This document shows positions 1 through 8,050 of a stretch of 64,000 bases of DNA, in pieces (position 1 is the first letter of the stretch; the number at the start of each line of letters is the position of its first letter). A program made the translations under genes and the position numbers. The notes below the pieces were generated by a model. The model saw only the letters and a program-made list of their open reading frames with translations. It was not told where the DNA came from and did no database searches. The DNA is taken from NCBI RefSeq assembly GCF_013389595.1, contig NZ_CP058306.1, positions 3,485,934 through 3,549,933 of the forward strand, read 5' to 3'. This DNA comes from Flavobacterium sp. I3-2 (GTDB taxonomy: Bacteria > Bacteroidota > Bacteroidia > Flavobacteriales > Flavobacteriaceae).

Positions 1-362
1 TCCATTTCTTTTGGAATATAGTCATTATCTTTAGCATTGATTGCTGCATTAGCGAAAGCATTGAAGTCTGTACCTTGTGCAAGAATAGCAACATTATGTC
101 CCATTGCTTCAATTGGTGCTTTTCCGGTATGCTTAAGAATCAACTTTACAGTTTGTCCTTCTTTTACTTTAAGTTCGGTCTTATCAAATTTCATATCATC
201 ACCGCCACTGATGGTCAACTCAACTTCGTTTGCTTGTTCCGTCGAGACAGTTGCTTGTTCTAATACAGGCTGATTGTTTTCTTGTGCACTTTGTTCTGTT
301 TTCTTATTATTGTTACAGGCAGTAAATATGATTACTGACAAGCCTAAAACTAGCTTTTTCAT
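1..362 (-). CDS. Azurin-like blue copper lipoprotein (3' end outside window)
   Basis: Small periplasmic type-1 copper electron carrier. The minus-strand frame opens at 362 with a lipoprotein signal (MKKLVLGLSVIIFTAC, lipobox ending FTAC), followed by a Gln/Glu-rich linker. The azurin core follows: ISGGDDMKFDKTEL, then KHTGKAPIEAMGHNV, whose MGHN holds the first copper-ligand His, then a TDFNAFANAAINAKDNDYIP stretch typical of azurins. The second part of the copper site (Cys, His, Met) lies beyond base 1, so the gene is partial. It is first in a minus-strand group of metal genes and has its own upstream element at 390-463. Probably outer- or inner-membrane anchored. Family assignment is confident; its electron partner is unknown. 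Confidence 0.88.
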   Translation of the reverse strand, partial: MKKLVLGLSVIIFTACNNNKKTEQSAQENNQPVLEQATVSTEQANEVELTISGGDDMKFDKTELKVKEGQTVKLILKHTGKAPIEAMGHNVAILAQGTDFNAFANAAINAKDNDYIPKEM

Positions 363-389
363 TTTCTATGTAATTTTAAATTGTTATCT

Positions 390-463
390 TATACTGCAAA
401 TTTCGGTACATTTGTTATCCTAAATATTATGCAATTCCTTTTTAGATTTATGATATTTACTGA
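390..463 (-). promoter_or_regulatory. Two-part promoter/activator element upstream of azurin
   Basis: Read on the minus strand: box A (445-463, core AGTAAATATCATAAA) is followed 55 bases downstream by box B (390-408, core CGAAATTTGCAGTATA). Box B resembles a degenerate Bacteroidota -7 element ending in TTTG. The same pair occurs before the MFS gene, and close variants occur before czcD and copA, so box A is probably an activator site. Role inferred from recurrence and spacing. Confidence 0.5.
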
Positions 464-492
464 ATTGTAAAATTGTATTGTTGATGCAATGC

Positions 493-524
493 AAAACACC
501 CATTGTAATTATTACAACGGGTGT
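493..524 (-). terminator. Terminator after MFS gene
   Basis: Inverted repeat ACACCCATTGTAA / TTACAACGGGTGT with one mismatch, followed on the minus strand by TTTT. It lies 20 bases beyond the MFS stop codon. Confidence 0.5.
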
Positions 525-546
525 CTGTTCCTCTAATTTTATAAGG

Positions 547-1902
547 TTACTTTTGACTATTTGGAATGCTCAATACGATAATAGTACCAAGAATTGCAGG
601 AATTGCCCATACTGCGAAATTAGCAAAGTTGGATAGTTCTGATGCGATAAGAATACCGCCAAGAATGATTGCAACTGCTGCACCTATACGACCTACTGCA
701 AGGATAGTACCTAAAGCTGTACCACGAGTGGCATCGGGATAATAGGTAGCGATAAAGCCATTCAACAAAATTTGTGCACCTATGGAGCCGAAACCAACTA
801 CGGCTACAAGCAGGTAAGTAAGGCTCATAGACCATCCATTACCGTCGCCTGTACTAAAGCCAAGAGCCATTAGGAATAATGCAATGCCTGCCATCGCAAA
901 TGCCGCTGAAACAACTCTTTTTGCTCCGAACTTGTCTGCCAATGGGGAAGCAATTAGCGAACCTGCTACTGCTCCAGCATTCGTGACCAACAAGAACGTT
1001 AATGCTGAAGTAGCCGAATAACCTGCAATAGTTAATAACGTAGGCAACCACGTATTAAGTCCATAGATTAAAATCTGACCAGAAATAGCTGCGAGCAAAA
1101 ACACAATTGTAATCAATGCCCAGCGGCCTGTAAAGATTGCCAATAAAGGATTGCGTTTTTTTTCGACTTGCTGAACTTCTTTTTTAATTGGCGAAGTTGG
1201 TTCTATGGGTGTTAAGCCGTATTCTGCTATAATTGTATCTGCTTCTCTAATGCGACCTTTTGATCTTAAATATACCGGACTTTCAGGGAGATAATAGAGT
1301 AATAGTGGTACAACGGTAATTAATGGCAATGCACCGATCCCTAACATTCCACGGAAACCAATTGTTTCTACTAAACCGATAGCCAACAATGCGGCGAAAA
1401 TACCTCCCATAGAATAACCGGAAAACATTAAAGCGTTATTGAAATTTTTACGCCCTGCTCTTGAAAACTCTACTGTTGTAGCTACTGCTGTAGGGATTAC
1501 ACCACCGAGACCTAAACCAGAAATAAAGCGAAAAATCCCGAACAGAAACGGTGTAGGAGCCAACGCCGTCGCAATCATAAAGAGAGAAAAAAATGTGACT
1601 GCTCCAATTAAAACTTTTCTACGTCCAATTAAATCTGTAAGGTAGCCAACAGTAAGTGACCCTATTGCCATTCCCACAAGAGCTAGACTATTTATAGAGC
1701 CTGTTTCAGCGGTAGTTAACCCCCATGCTTCATAAGCTAGAATAGATTTTACTATTGTTCCGTATACTACTAAATCATAGCCATCAAATACTAAGACGAT
1801 AAATGCTAATGCAATAACAATGGCTGGGGATTTTTTTATTTTAGTTTTAGAGTGATTGGACAAACCTGTCTCAAGGGCACTCTCTTGAATATTTTGTTTC
1901 AT
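547..1902 (-). CDS. MFS transporter, aromatic-acid/H+ symporter-like
   Basis: 451-aa integral membrane carrier with about twelve hydrophobic segments. Residues 40-44 are DGYDL in TM1, the hallmark of the aromatic acid:H+ symporter (AAHS) group. The loop 2-3 signature GYLTDLIGRRK is at about 86-96, and ESPVYLRSKGR marks the end of the N-terminal half. The cytoplasmic N-terminus (about 28 residues) is Lys/Ser rich. Family knowledge points to uptake of benzoate-like acids, but its place among copper genes, behind the same two-part element as azurin, czcD and copA, suggests a metal-linked or detoxification role. Substrate not determinable here. Terminator at 493-524. Confidence 0.75.
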   Translation of the reverse strand: MKQNIQESALETGLSNHSKTKIKKSPAIVIALAFIVLVFDGYDLVVYGTIVKSILAYEAWGLTTAETGSINSLALVGMAIGSLTVGYLTDLIGRRKVLIGAVTFFSLFMIATALAPTPFLFGIFRFISGLGLGGVIPTAVATTVEFSRAGRKNFNNALMFSGYSMGGIFAALLAIGLVETIGFRGMLGIGALPLITVVPLLLYYLPESPVYLRSKGRIREADTIIAEYGLTPIEPTSPIKKEVQQVEKKRNPLLAIFTGRWALITIVFLLAAISGQILIYGLNTWLPTLLTIAGYSATSALTFLLVTNAGAVAGSLIASPLADKFGAKRVVSAAFAMAGIALFLMALGFSTGDGNGWSMSLTYLLVAVVGFGSIGAQILLNGFIATYYPDATRGTALGTILAVGRIGAAVAIILGGILIASELSNFANFAVWAIPAILGTIIVLSIPNSQK

Positions 1903-2114
1903 TATTAATATTTGTAAGAATTAAAAAATTGTTTATCAATTTGAGTTGGATTGATATTTGCCAAACCCAGAAAAAGTAAAGTGTCTTATCGGGTTTGAAT
2001 ATAGTCCTCAACAGTGACAACAACAATCAGATTTCTCACTGTGGTAGTGAGTTAATCCAAAAATAATTCTATTAATAATGTTCAACATTTTGTTTTTACT
2101 TTAATTATAACTTC

Positions 2115-2188
2115 TATACTGCAAATTTCGGTATTGCAACCAAGCTTTCCATTATACTTTTCTTTATTAGTTTTATGATATTTACTGA
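2115..2188 (-). promoter_or_regulatory. Two-part promoter/activator element upstream of MFS gene
   Basis: Box A (2170-2188) and box B (2115-2133) repeat the azurin elements base for base in their cores, with the same 55-base offset. The MFS start codon is about 210 bases downstream of box B, an unusually long leader that holds no clear ORF. Confidence 0.5.
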
Positions 2189-2201
2189 TTGTACAAGACA
2201 T

Positions 2202-2234
2202 AAAAAAAAGAGGATGTAATACCCTCTTTTTTTT
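2202..2234 (-). terminator. Terminator after copper-storage gene
   Basis: A12-type stem AAAAAAAAGAGG / CCTCTTTTTTTT with a 9-base loop, just beyond the csp stop codon. It is symmetric, so it could act in both directions. Confidence 0.7.
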
Positions 2235-2252
2235 AGAAAAATACTTATTAAA

Positions 2253-2594
2253 TTATGCTGCCATCATTTCTTCACAAGCTTGAGCACATTTTCTACAAGC
2301 TTCGGCACATTCTCTACAATGCTCCATTCCCATAGCAACATGTTTTTCACATTCTTCAGCACAAGCGTTGCAAATTTCCATACAAAGTTTGCAAATGTCT
2401 TTACTAAATTTACCGTCAAGACTTAGAATATTGGCTGCTGCCTGACAAATTGCAACACATTCTAAATTGAGTTGAATACATTTTTTTAGATGAGCTACTT
2501 CTTTCTCATTTAAGCAAGCAATAGCACACTGGTTACAGATCGCCACACAGTCAAGGCAGGCTTCTATACACGATTGGAATTTTGTCTGTATCAT
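2253..2594 (-). CDS. Four-helix-bundle copper-binding protein (Csp/DUF326 type)
   Basis: 113 aa with 19 cysteines spaced as CxxC and CxxxC along predicted helices (for example C9, C13, C16, C20, C23, C27 and C93, C96, C100, C103, C107). This is the pattern of copper storage proteins, whose four-helix bundle is lined with Cys thiolates binding many Cu(I) ions. No signal peptide, so it is a cytosolic (Csp3-like) form. It sits in a metal cassette with CopA, a CDF exporter and azurin, fitting a Cu(I) buffering role. The boxes found before its neighbours are not obvious upstream of this gene. Family assignment is confident; copper storage itself is inferred. Confidence 0.88.
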   Translation of the reverse strand: MIQTKFQSCIEACLDCVAICNQCAIACLNEKEVAHLKKCIQLNLECVAICQAAANILSLDGKFSKDICKLCMEICNACAEECEKHVAMGMEHCRECAEACRKCAQACEEMMAA

Positions 2595-2699
2595 ATCTAT
2601 ATATTTTTGTGAATACTAAATTTAAAACAAAATAAAGTCATTTTAGTTCTTTTTAAGTTAACTTTAATAAACTTCAATGGTATTTTTATAGGTTCTACA

Positions 2700-3122
2700 T
2701 CAACATTCCTTTAATATATTCAACTGCAAATACTGTTCCTTAATAAAAATAGCCTCTTTCAATTTGTCATATCGGCTGGGTAATTGTTCTGAAATTTGAT
2801 AGTAATTTTTGAGTATGATATTTTTTCTAATATATATTGTTCTCAACAAACTTATCTCAGACACCAGATTTTTCCTATCATTCTTATTTTTTATACTTAA
2901 TCTGATCAGTTCATAAATCTTATCAAGTTCCTCTGCTATTACTAATTCCAATACCGTATTAATCCCACCAAAGAAACTAAAAAACTTACTTTTAGAAATG
3001 TTGGCAACTGAGGTAATATCAGATATTTTTACGTCTTGTATGTTCTTTTTCATCAGAACTGTCCTTATATTTCCAATAGCTTGGTATACAAGGCTAGCAT
3101 TTCTTCTATCAATATTCGTCAT
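2700..3122 (-). CDS. TetR-family-like transcriptional regulator
   Basis: About 140 aa. The N-terminal helix-turn-helix reads NASLVYQAIGNIRTVL...KISDITSVANISKSKFFSFFGG, the TetR arrangement in which the recognition helix ends in a Y/F-F motif. A short helical ligand domain follows. The ATG at 3122 is preferred because GGAGG lies about 10 bases upstream; an in-frame ATG at 3158 would add 12 residues. The protein is short for TetR regulators (about 190 aa), so the ligand domain is reduced. It stands alone between the copper-storage gene and the terminator of the lipoprotein gene. Ligand and targets unknown. Confidence 0.6.
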   Translation of the reverse strand: MTNIDRRNASLVYQAIGNIRTVLMKKNIQDVKISDITSVANISKSKFFSFFGGINTVLELVIAEELDKIYELIRLSIKNKNDRKNLVSEISLLRTIYIRKNIILKNYYQISEQLPSRYDKLKEAIFIKEQYLQLNILKEC

Positions 3123-3234
3123 ATGAAAAATTCCTCCATTTATTTTGACCATACACAAATCTAGTTATCTGCAAGGTCGTAAAAGTGCAATTTGACTATT
3201 AACAATTGTAATTTTTACGGATTTTGGGCAAATA

Positions 3235-3269
3235 AAAAGCGGTAGTTCCTTTTCAGAAACCACCGCTTT
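3235..3269 (-). terminator. Terminator after lipoprotein gene
   Basis: Stem AAAGCGGT / ACCGCTTT extended by GTT/AAC pairs, followed by TTTTTA on the minus strand. It closes the czcD-lipoprotein unit. Confidence 0.65.
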
Positions 3270-3298
3270 AGCAAACGCAATAAAGCTACTCGACCTTA

Positions 3299-3688
3299 TT
3301 ATTTTTTCAACTTGTCCGCAGGCGGATTATAATCAGGTAAAGAGGTTACCCTTACCGTATCTACCCCAGTAATATCCCAAGTGATAGGAATCATCGTCAT
3401 ATACTCGCATTTAGGACACATATCACCTTCAGAGCCTACCATTTCTTTATGTCCGGGACAACCGGTAATCAAGTGTCCGTGTGCATCGATCAATTCACCT
3501 TTTTCATTTCTGTCTTTGCCCGCAATTTTATCGACTGACTTCTCAACTTGTTGTTCTGTAGCATGGTTATGTCCATCGCCTTCTGCGTGTGCGTGTCCAT
3601 CTTTTCCTGCTTTTGTATCACCTCCACAAGCAGTAAAGAAAATGGCTAAAGAGGCTAAAGCCGATATCATTAATTTGTTCATTTTCAT
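3299..3688 (-). CDS. His-rich metal-associated lipoprotein
   Basis: 129-aa lipoprotein: MKMNKLMISALASLAIFFTAC signal with lipobox FTAC, then a His/Asp-rich stretch (HAHAEGDGHNH) that should bind divalent metal. The C-terminal half contains GCPGHKEM and CPKCEYM, a CPxH...CPxC arrangement like that of heavy-metal-binding domains in Bacteroidota efflux systems. It lies 57 bases downstream of czcD on the same strand, probably in one transcript, so a periplasmic metal-scavenging role beside the exporter is likely. Exact family not recognised. Confidence 0.6.
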   Translation of the reverse strand: MKMNKLMISALASLAIFFTACGGDTKAGKDGHAHAEGDGHNHATEQQVEKSVDKIAGKDRNEKGELIDAHGHLITGCPGHKEMVGSEGDMCPKCEYMTMIPITWDITGVDTVRVTSLPDYNPPADKLKK

Positions 3689-3745
3689 TTTATTTATTTT
3701 TTAAAGATTAAAGCTTATTTAAGTACTATTGAATGATTTTTAAGT

Positions 3746-4687
3746 TTAATGCTGATGGTCATGTGCTGAAGGAACAGCTTTTACATTACATAATATTGAA
3801 TTATCATGTTGATGTTGGGGTGTCTCTAATTGAATAGTTACGTGATTAATACCTAAATGTTCCAATTCATGTTCTATTTTCCGAAGAAGTGTCTCACTTT
3901 GACCAATTGTCATTTGTTCATCTACCACAGCGTGACAAGTAAGCGCATTTAACCCACTTGTAATTGTCCAAATATGCAAATCGTGAATAGCTTGGACACC
4001 CTCGGTTTTTAAGATTTCTTCTGTTACCTTCTCAATTTCGATATTATCGGGTGTCCCTTCCATCAATACATGAACAGATGATTTGGTAACCAGATATCCA
4101 CTTCTTAAAACCAAGACAGAGACGATAATACTTGCTAAAGGATCTGCCCAACCCCATCCGAAAAACATAATAAGTAAGGCTGCGATAATTGCCCCTACAG
4201 ATCCTAGCATATCACTGATGACATGCAGATAGGCACCACGCATATTGAGGTTTTCTTTTACATCCGCTCCACGCATCATTATCCAGGCCACTAAGATATT
4301 AACCAGTAATCCTATAAATGCTACAATCAACATTCCGCTAGACTGGATTTCTGGCGGACTCTGAAAACGTTCAACAGCCTCATAGATAATATATCCAGAA
4401 ATCAATATTAGTGTTGCACCGTTGATAACGGCTGCCAATATTTCAAAGCGTTTATATCCATAGGTTTTAGCATAATCGGCTATTTTGCTACTGAATTTAA
4501 AAGCCATTAATGCAATGAATAGTGAAATGGCATCACTTAACATGTGTCCAGCATCCGCTAATAAAGCAAGACTATTTGTCAAAAACCCTCCCACAACTTC
4601 TACAGCCATATAAACTGTAATAATCACCAAACTAATGGTTAGCGTCTTTTTGTTTGCGCTATGCGAGTGGTTATGCTCTTGTCCCAT
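3746..4687 (-). CDS. czcD: Cation diffusion facilitator, CzcD-type metal exporter
   Basis: 313 aa with six predicted membrane helices. The intramembrane metal sites are visible: LLADAGHMLSDAISL in TM2 and HVISDMLGSVGAI in TM5 (HxxxD in both). The N-terminus (HNHSHS) and C-terminus (HQHDNSI...AHDHQH) are His-rich, and the cytoplasmic ferredoxin-like domain spans about 210-290. The family exchanges cytosolic Zn2+, Co2+ or Cd2+ for H+. It lies between copA (upstream) and the lipoprotein gene (downstream), with the two-part element at 4709-4781. The symbol reflects family, not a proven orthologue. Confidence 0.9.
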   Translation of the reverse strand: MGQEHNHSHSANKKTLTISLVIITVYMAVEVVGGFLTNSLALLADAGHMLSDAISLFIALMAFKFSSKIADYAKTYGYKRFEILAAVINGATLILISGYIIYEAVERFQSPPEIQSSGMLIVAFIGLLVNILVAWIMMRGADVKENLNMRGAYLHVISDMLGSVGAIIAALLIMFFGWGWADPLASIIVSVLVLRSGYLVTKSSVHVLMEGTPDNIEIEKVTEEILKTEGVQAIHDLHIWTITSGLNALTCHAVVDEQMTIGQSETLLRKIEHELEHLGINHVTIQLETPQHQHDNSILCNVKAVPSAHDHQH

Positions 4688-4708
4688 ATTTTTATAATTA
4701 TTGTTTTG

Positions 4709-4781
4709 CTACTGCAAATATCAGCAGCAAAACGTTTTAAACTATTTCGATATTTTTTGTTTGATTTGTAAGATTTACTTC
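4709..4781 (-). promoter_or_regulatory. Two-part promoter/activator element upstream of czcD
   Basis: Box A variant (4763-4781, core AGTAAATCTTACAAA) overlaps the copA stop codon. Box B variant (4709-4727, GATATTTGCAGTA) lies 54 bases downstream on the minus strand. It lets czcD be expressed separately from copA. Confidence 0.5.
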
Positions 4782-7186
4782 TTCCACTTCAAGCGCAAGC
4801 TGTTACTCACCACACTTACACTACTTAAAGCCATTGCAGCTCCTGCAATCATCGGATTCAATAAGAAACCATTAATTGGATACAATATACCTGCTGCAAT
4901 TGGAATACCTATAAGGTTGTAAATAAAAGCCCAGAACAAGTTTTGTTTGATGGTAGCTACTGTTTGTTTTGACAATCTGATCGCTTGTGGAATCTTAGTC
5001 AAATCGGAAGAGATGATGGTCATTTTTGCTACGTCCATCGCAATATCGGAACCTTTACCCATTGCGATACTTACATCGGCTGTTGCCAAAGCTGTACTAT
5101 CGTTGATACCGTCACCGACCATTGCAACTACTTTGCCTTGGGCCTGTAGTTCTTTTACAAATTCTGCTTTCTGATGTGGTAATACTTCTGCTTTATAATG
5201 ACCAATTCCAGTCTGCTCAGCAATAGCTTTTGCTGTTGCTTCATTATCGCCTGTAAGCATGTATAAATCAATACCCATACCTTGCAATTCTTTAATTGCG
5301 GCTACTGAAGTTTCTTTAATTTTATCAGAAATAGCCACTACAGAAAGTGCTTCTTTACTATTGGCAAACCAAATTACCGTTTTAGATTCTTTACCCCATT
5401 CATCAGCTTGAGATTGTAACTGAGTAGGAATACTAATGTTATTTTCAAACAATAACTTTTTGTTTCCAACATAGTAAGTTTCGTTATTGTAGTCGGCTTT
5501 TGCACCTTTACCTGTAATACTGTCAAATCCACTCAAACTTACGGTTGATGTACCTTCTAAGTTTTTTACTACCGCTTCCGCTAATGGATGCTCTGATTGT
5601 TTTTCAATACTCAACAAAATATTCTTAGTAGTATCATCATTATTCAACCACGTAATACCGGTTACTTCTGGCTTACCCTCGGTAATGGTTCCTGTTTTAT
5701 CTAAAATGATAGCTTGCACTTTTTTAGCCAATTCCAAACTTTCAGCATCTTTAATCAAGATACCTTTCTCTGCACCTTTACCAACGCCTACCATTATCGC
5801 AGTTGGAGTAGCTAATCCTAAAGCACAAGGACAGGCAATAACCAATACCGTAACGGCGGCTAACAGACCTTGTACAACTCCATTGTCTCCGCCTAAAATC
5901 AACCATAAAACGAAAGTCAAAATGGCGATACCAATTACTACAGGAACGAAAATACCTGCAATTTTATCAACTAATTTTTGCACTGGAGCTTTACTACCTT
6001 GCGCATCTTGCACCATTCTGATGATTTGTGCAAGCATAGTTTCTTTACCCACTTTCACCGCCTCAAATTGGAAGCTACCTTTTTGATTGATGGTTCCTGC
6101 AAATACTTTTTCTTTCTCTTTTTTCAATACAGGAACGGGTTCGCCACTCAACATACTTTCATCTACATAAGAGTTACCAGATATCACCATTCCGTCCACA
6201 GCAATTTTCTCACCTGGCTTTACTAAAATAATATCACCAGCATTCACATCTTCAATAGCCGTTTGTTTTTCTGTACCATCTTTTTGAATGACGATAACGG
6301 TTTTAGGCTGTAATCCCATCAATTTTTTGATAGCAGTCGAAGTATTTCCTTTTGCTTTTTCTTCTAATAACTTACCTAAAAGAATGAAGGCTATAATAAC
6401 CGCTGCAGCTTCAAAATACACGTGGGGGTGAATGCCTCTTGCCATCCAGAAATCCATAAATACCATATTGAAAACACTGAACAGATAGGCGATACCAGTG
6501 CTCAACGCTACTAAAGTATCCATATTAGCAGATTTGTTTTTGGTTTGCTTCCAGGCATTGATAAAAAAATCACGACCAATCCATAACACTACCGGAGTAG
6601 AAAATACCAACATAATTTCATTGGCATAAGGCATATCCATAAAGAACATTCCTATAACAACTACAGGTAATGATAGAATGATCGCCCAAGTGGTTTTATT
6701 TTTTAACTGTTTGAATTTCTTTTCGTGGATGGCTTCTAATGTTTCTTGTTGTTTAGATTCATCTTCAATCAACAAGTCATAGCCTCCAGCTTGAACAGCT
6801 TTTCGAATAGCATTGGCATCTGTCATATTTGGAAAATATTCAACAGAAAGATTTCCAGTAGCAAAGTTTACAGAAGAATTAACAACACCAGGTACATAAC
6901 GCACCACACTTTCTGCACTACCTGCACATGAAGCACAAGTCATTCCCAAAACCGGAAAACTAGCTTTTACTGTTGGTACACCATAACCTAAATCTCTTAT
7001 GGCATTTACAGCATCAGCGACTACTTCTTCTTCCTTAACCGTAATAGCAGCTCTGCGATTATTGATTTCAACTTTTTGACTTTCAACGCCTTTTACTTGC
7101 GCTAGTCCTTTTTCGACTATCAATGCACAGTGTTCGCTTTCTACATCCTCTAGAGGTATGTAAATTATTTCTTTATTTGTTGCCAT
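4775..7186 (-). CDS. copA: Cu(+)-exporting P1B-type ATPase
   Basis: 803 aa. Two N-terminal HMA domains: the first (about 8-66) is degenerate, with a single Cys in SEHCAL; the second has GMTCASC (C84, C87). Eight membrane helices, with the ion-site CPC in VIACPCALGLATP (452-454). TGE-type actuator motif LSGEP at about 347-350, phosphorylation motif DKTGT at 496-500, nucleotide-domain SEHPLAEA near 535 and GDGINDS near 707. CPC plus GMTCASC indicates Cu(I) export from the cytosol. It is preceded by the AraC-HMA regulator gene and has its own promoter region (7205-7278). The first HMA has lost a ligand and may be non-binding. Confidence 0.95.
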   Translation of the reverse strand: MATNKEIIYIPLEDVESEHCALIVEKGLAQVKGVESQKVEINNRRAAITVKEEEVVADAVNAIRDLGYGVPTVKASFPVLGMTCASCAGSAESVVRYVPGVVNSSVNFATGNLSVEYFPNMTDANAIRKAVQAGGYDLLIEDESKQQETLEAIHEKKFKQLKNKTTWAIILSLPVVVIGMFFMDMPYANEIMLVFSTPVVLWIGRDFFINAWKQTKNKSANMDTLVALSTGIAYLFSVFNMVFMDFWMARGIHPHVYFEAAAVIIAFILLGKLLEEKAKGNTSTAIKKLMGLQPKTVIVIQKDGTEKQTAIEDVNAGDIILVKPGEKIAVDGMVISGNSYVDESMLSGEPVPVLKKEKEKVFAGTINQKGSFQFEAVKVGKETMLAQIIRMVQDAQGSKAPVQKLVDKIAGIFVPVVIGIAILTFVLWLILGGDNGVVQGLLAAVTVLVIACPCALGLATPTAIMVGVGKGAEKGILIKDAESLELAKKVQAIILDKTGTITEGKPEVTGITWLNNDDTTKNILLSIEKQSEHPLAEAVVKNLEGTSTVSLSGFDSITGKGAKADYNNETYYVGNKKLLFENNISIPTQLQSQADEWGKESKTVIWFANSKEALSVVAISDKIKETSVAAIKELQGMGIDLYMLTGDNEATAKAIAEQTGIGHYKAEVLPHQKAEFVKELQAQGKVVAMVGDGINDSTALATADVSIAMGKGSDIAMDVAKMTIISSDLTKIPQAIRLSKQTVATIKQNLFWAFIYNLIGIPIAAGILYPINGFLLNPMIAGAAMALSSVSVVSNSLRLKWKK

Positions 7187-7204
7187 ATTTCGATTGCTTT
7201 ATTT

Positions 7205-7278
7205 TACAATACAAAATTGACAATAAATAGATAGATATTTATTGTGAAATTATGGGTTTGATTTGTAAGATTTACTTA
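7205..7278 (-). promoter_or_regulatory. copA control region with palindrome 7221-7244
   Basis: Box A variant (7260-7278, core AGTAAATCTTACAAA) overlaps the stop of the AraC-HMA gene. A box-B-like AATTTTG (-7-like) lies about 55 bases downstream. Between them is a perfect palindrome: arms CAATAAATA / TATTTATTG around GATAGA (7221-7244). The palindrome is absent from the other three promoters, so copA may have an extra control layer. Confidence 0.5.
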
Positions 7279-7839
7279 AACCTCGTCTAAAGGCTTACGT
7301 TTGTCTTCTCGAATTTGTTTAAAATGGCTAGGTGTAAGACCTGTTACCTTCTTGAACTGATTACTTAGATAAGCCACACTTGAATAGTTCATGCGATCGG
7401 CAATTTCACTTAATGATAACTCATCATAAACTAAAAGTTCTTTCACTTTTTCTACTTTTTGAGCTATAAAATATTTTTCAATAGTTGTACCCTCAATATC
7501 AGAAAACAAATTAGAAAGATAATTATAATCATTATGTAATGCATCACTTAAAACATCGGAAAGATTTGTTTTTACGTCATTGTCCTGATGATGTACCAAT
7601 TCAATGATAACGTTTTTTATCTTCTCAATCATGCGACTTTTCTTGTCATCAATGACCTGAAAACCTAAGGGATCTAACGCACTTTCTATTGCTTCTCGTT
7701 CTTTTGTAGTCAGATCTTTCACGAGAGAAACTTCTCCCAATTTTATATTACTAGCCTCTAAACCGAGCTTATCGAGTTCGTTCTGAACAACGAGAATACA
7801 GCGGTTGCAGACCATATTTTTTATAAACAATGTCCCCAT
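7276..7839 (-). CDS. AraC-type regulator with N-terminal HMA-like CxxC module
   Basis: 187 aa. Residues 1-60 look like a heavy-metal-associated domain: MGTLFIKNMVCNRC holds C11 and C14 in the MxCxxC position, and the segment has the beta-alpha-beta length of HMA. Residues about 95-175 are the AraC/XylS DNA-binding domain: DELSLSEIADRMNYSSVAYL as first HTH and FKKVTGLTPSHFKQIR as second. This suggests a one-component metal sensor that binds Cu(I) through its own HMA-like module and activates neighbouring genes. It is directly upstream of copA. Box A at four nearby promoters is a plausible binding site. Domain calls are confident; metal identity is inferred. Confidence 0.85.
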   Translation of the reverse strand: MGTLFIKNMVCNRCILVVQNELDKLGLEASNIKLGEVSLVKDLTTKEREAIESALDPLGFQVIDDKKSRMIEKIKNVIIELVHHQDNDVKTNLSDVLSDALHNDYNYLSNLFSDIEGTTIEKYFIAQKVEKVKELLVYDELSLSEIADRMNYSSVAYLSNQFKKVTGLTPSHFKQIREDKRKPLDEV

Positions 7840-8050
7840 ATATCACAAAGTCAGTTTTTAATTTACATAAATACACAAATACAAATTTATGATTAATAAT
7901 TTAGTATTTATCGTTTATGGGTGGTTAAGTGATAAACCGCCGATGAAAAACGATTAAAATCTTTCCCATTGTAGGGACACATTGGTTATTAAATTACTAT
8001 TTATTGGTAAAATTTGTGTGATACCGATATTGATAGTAAAATCTTCCTTT

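Noticed and set aside
3381..3704. Plus-strand frame opposite the His-rich lipoprotein gene
   Set aside because: It is the antisense of a gene with a clear signal peptide and metal motifs.
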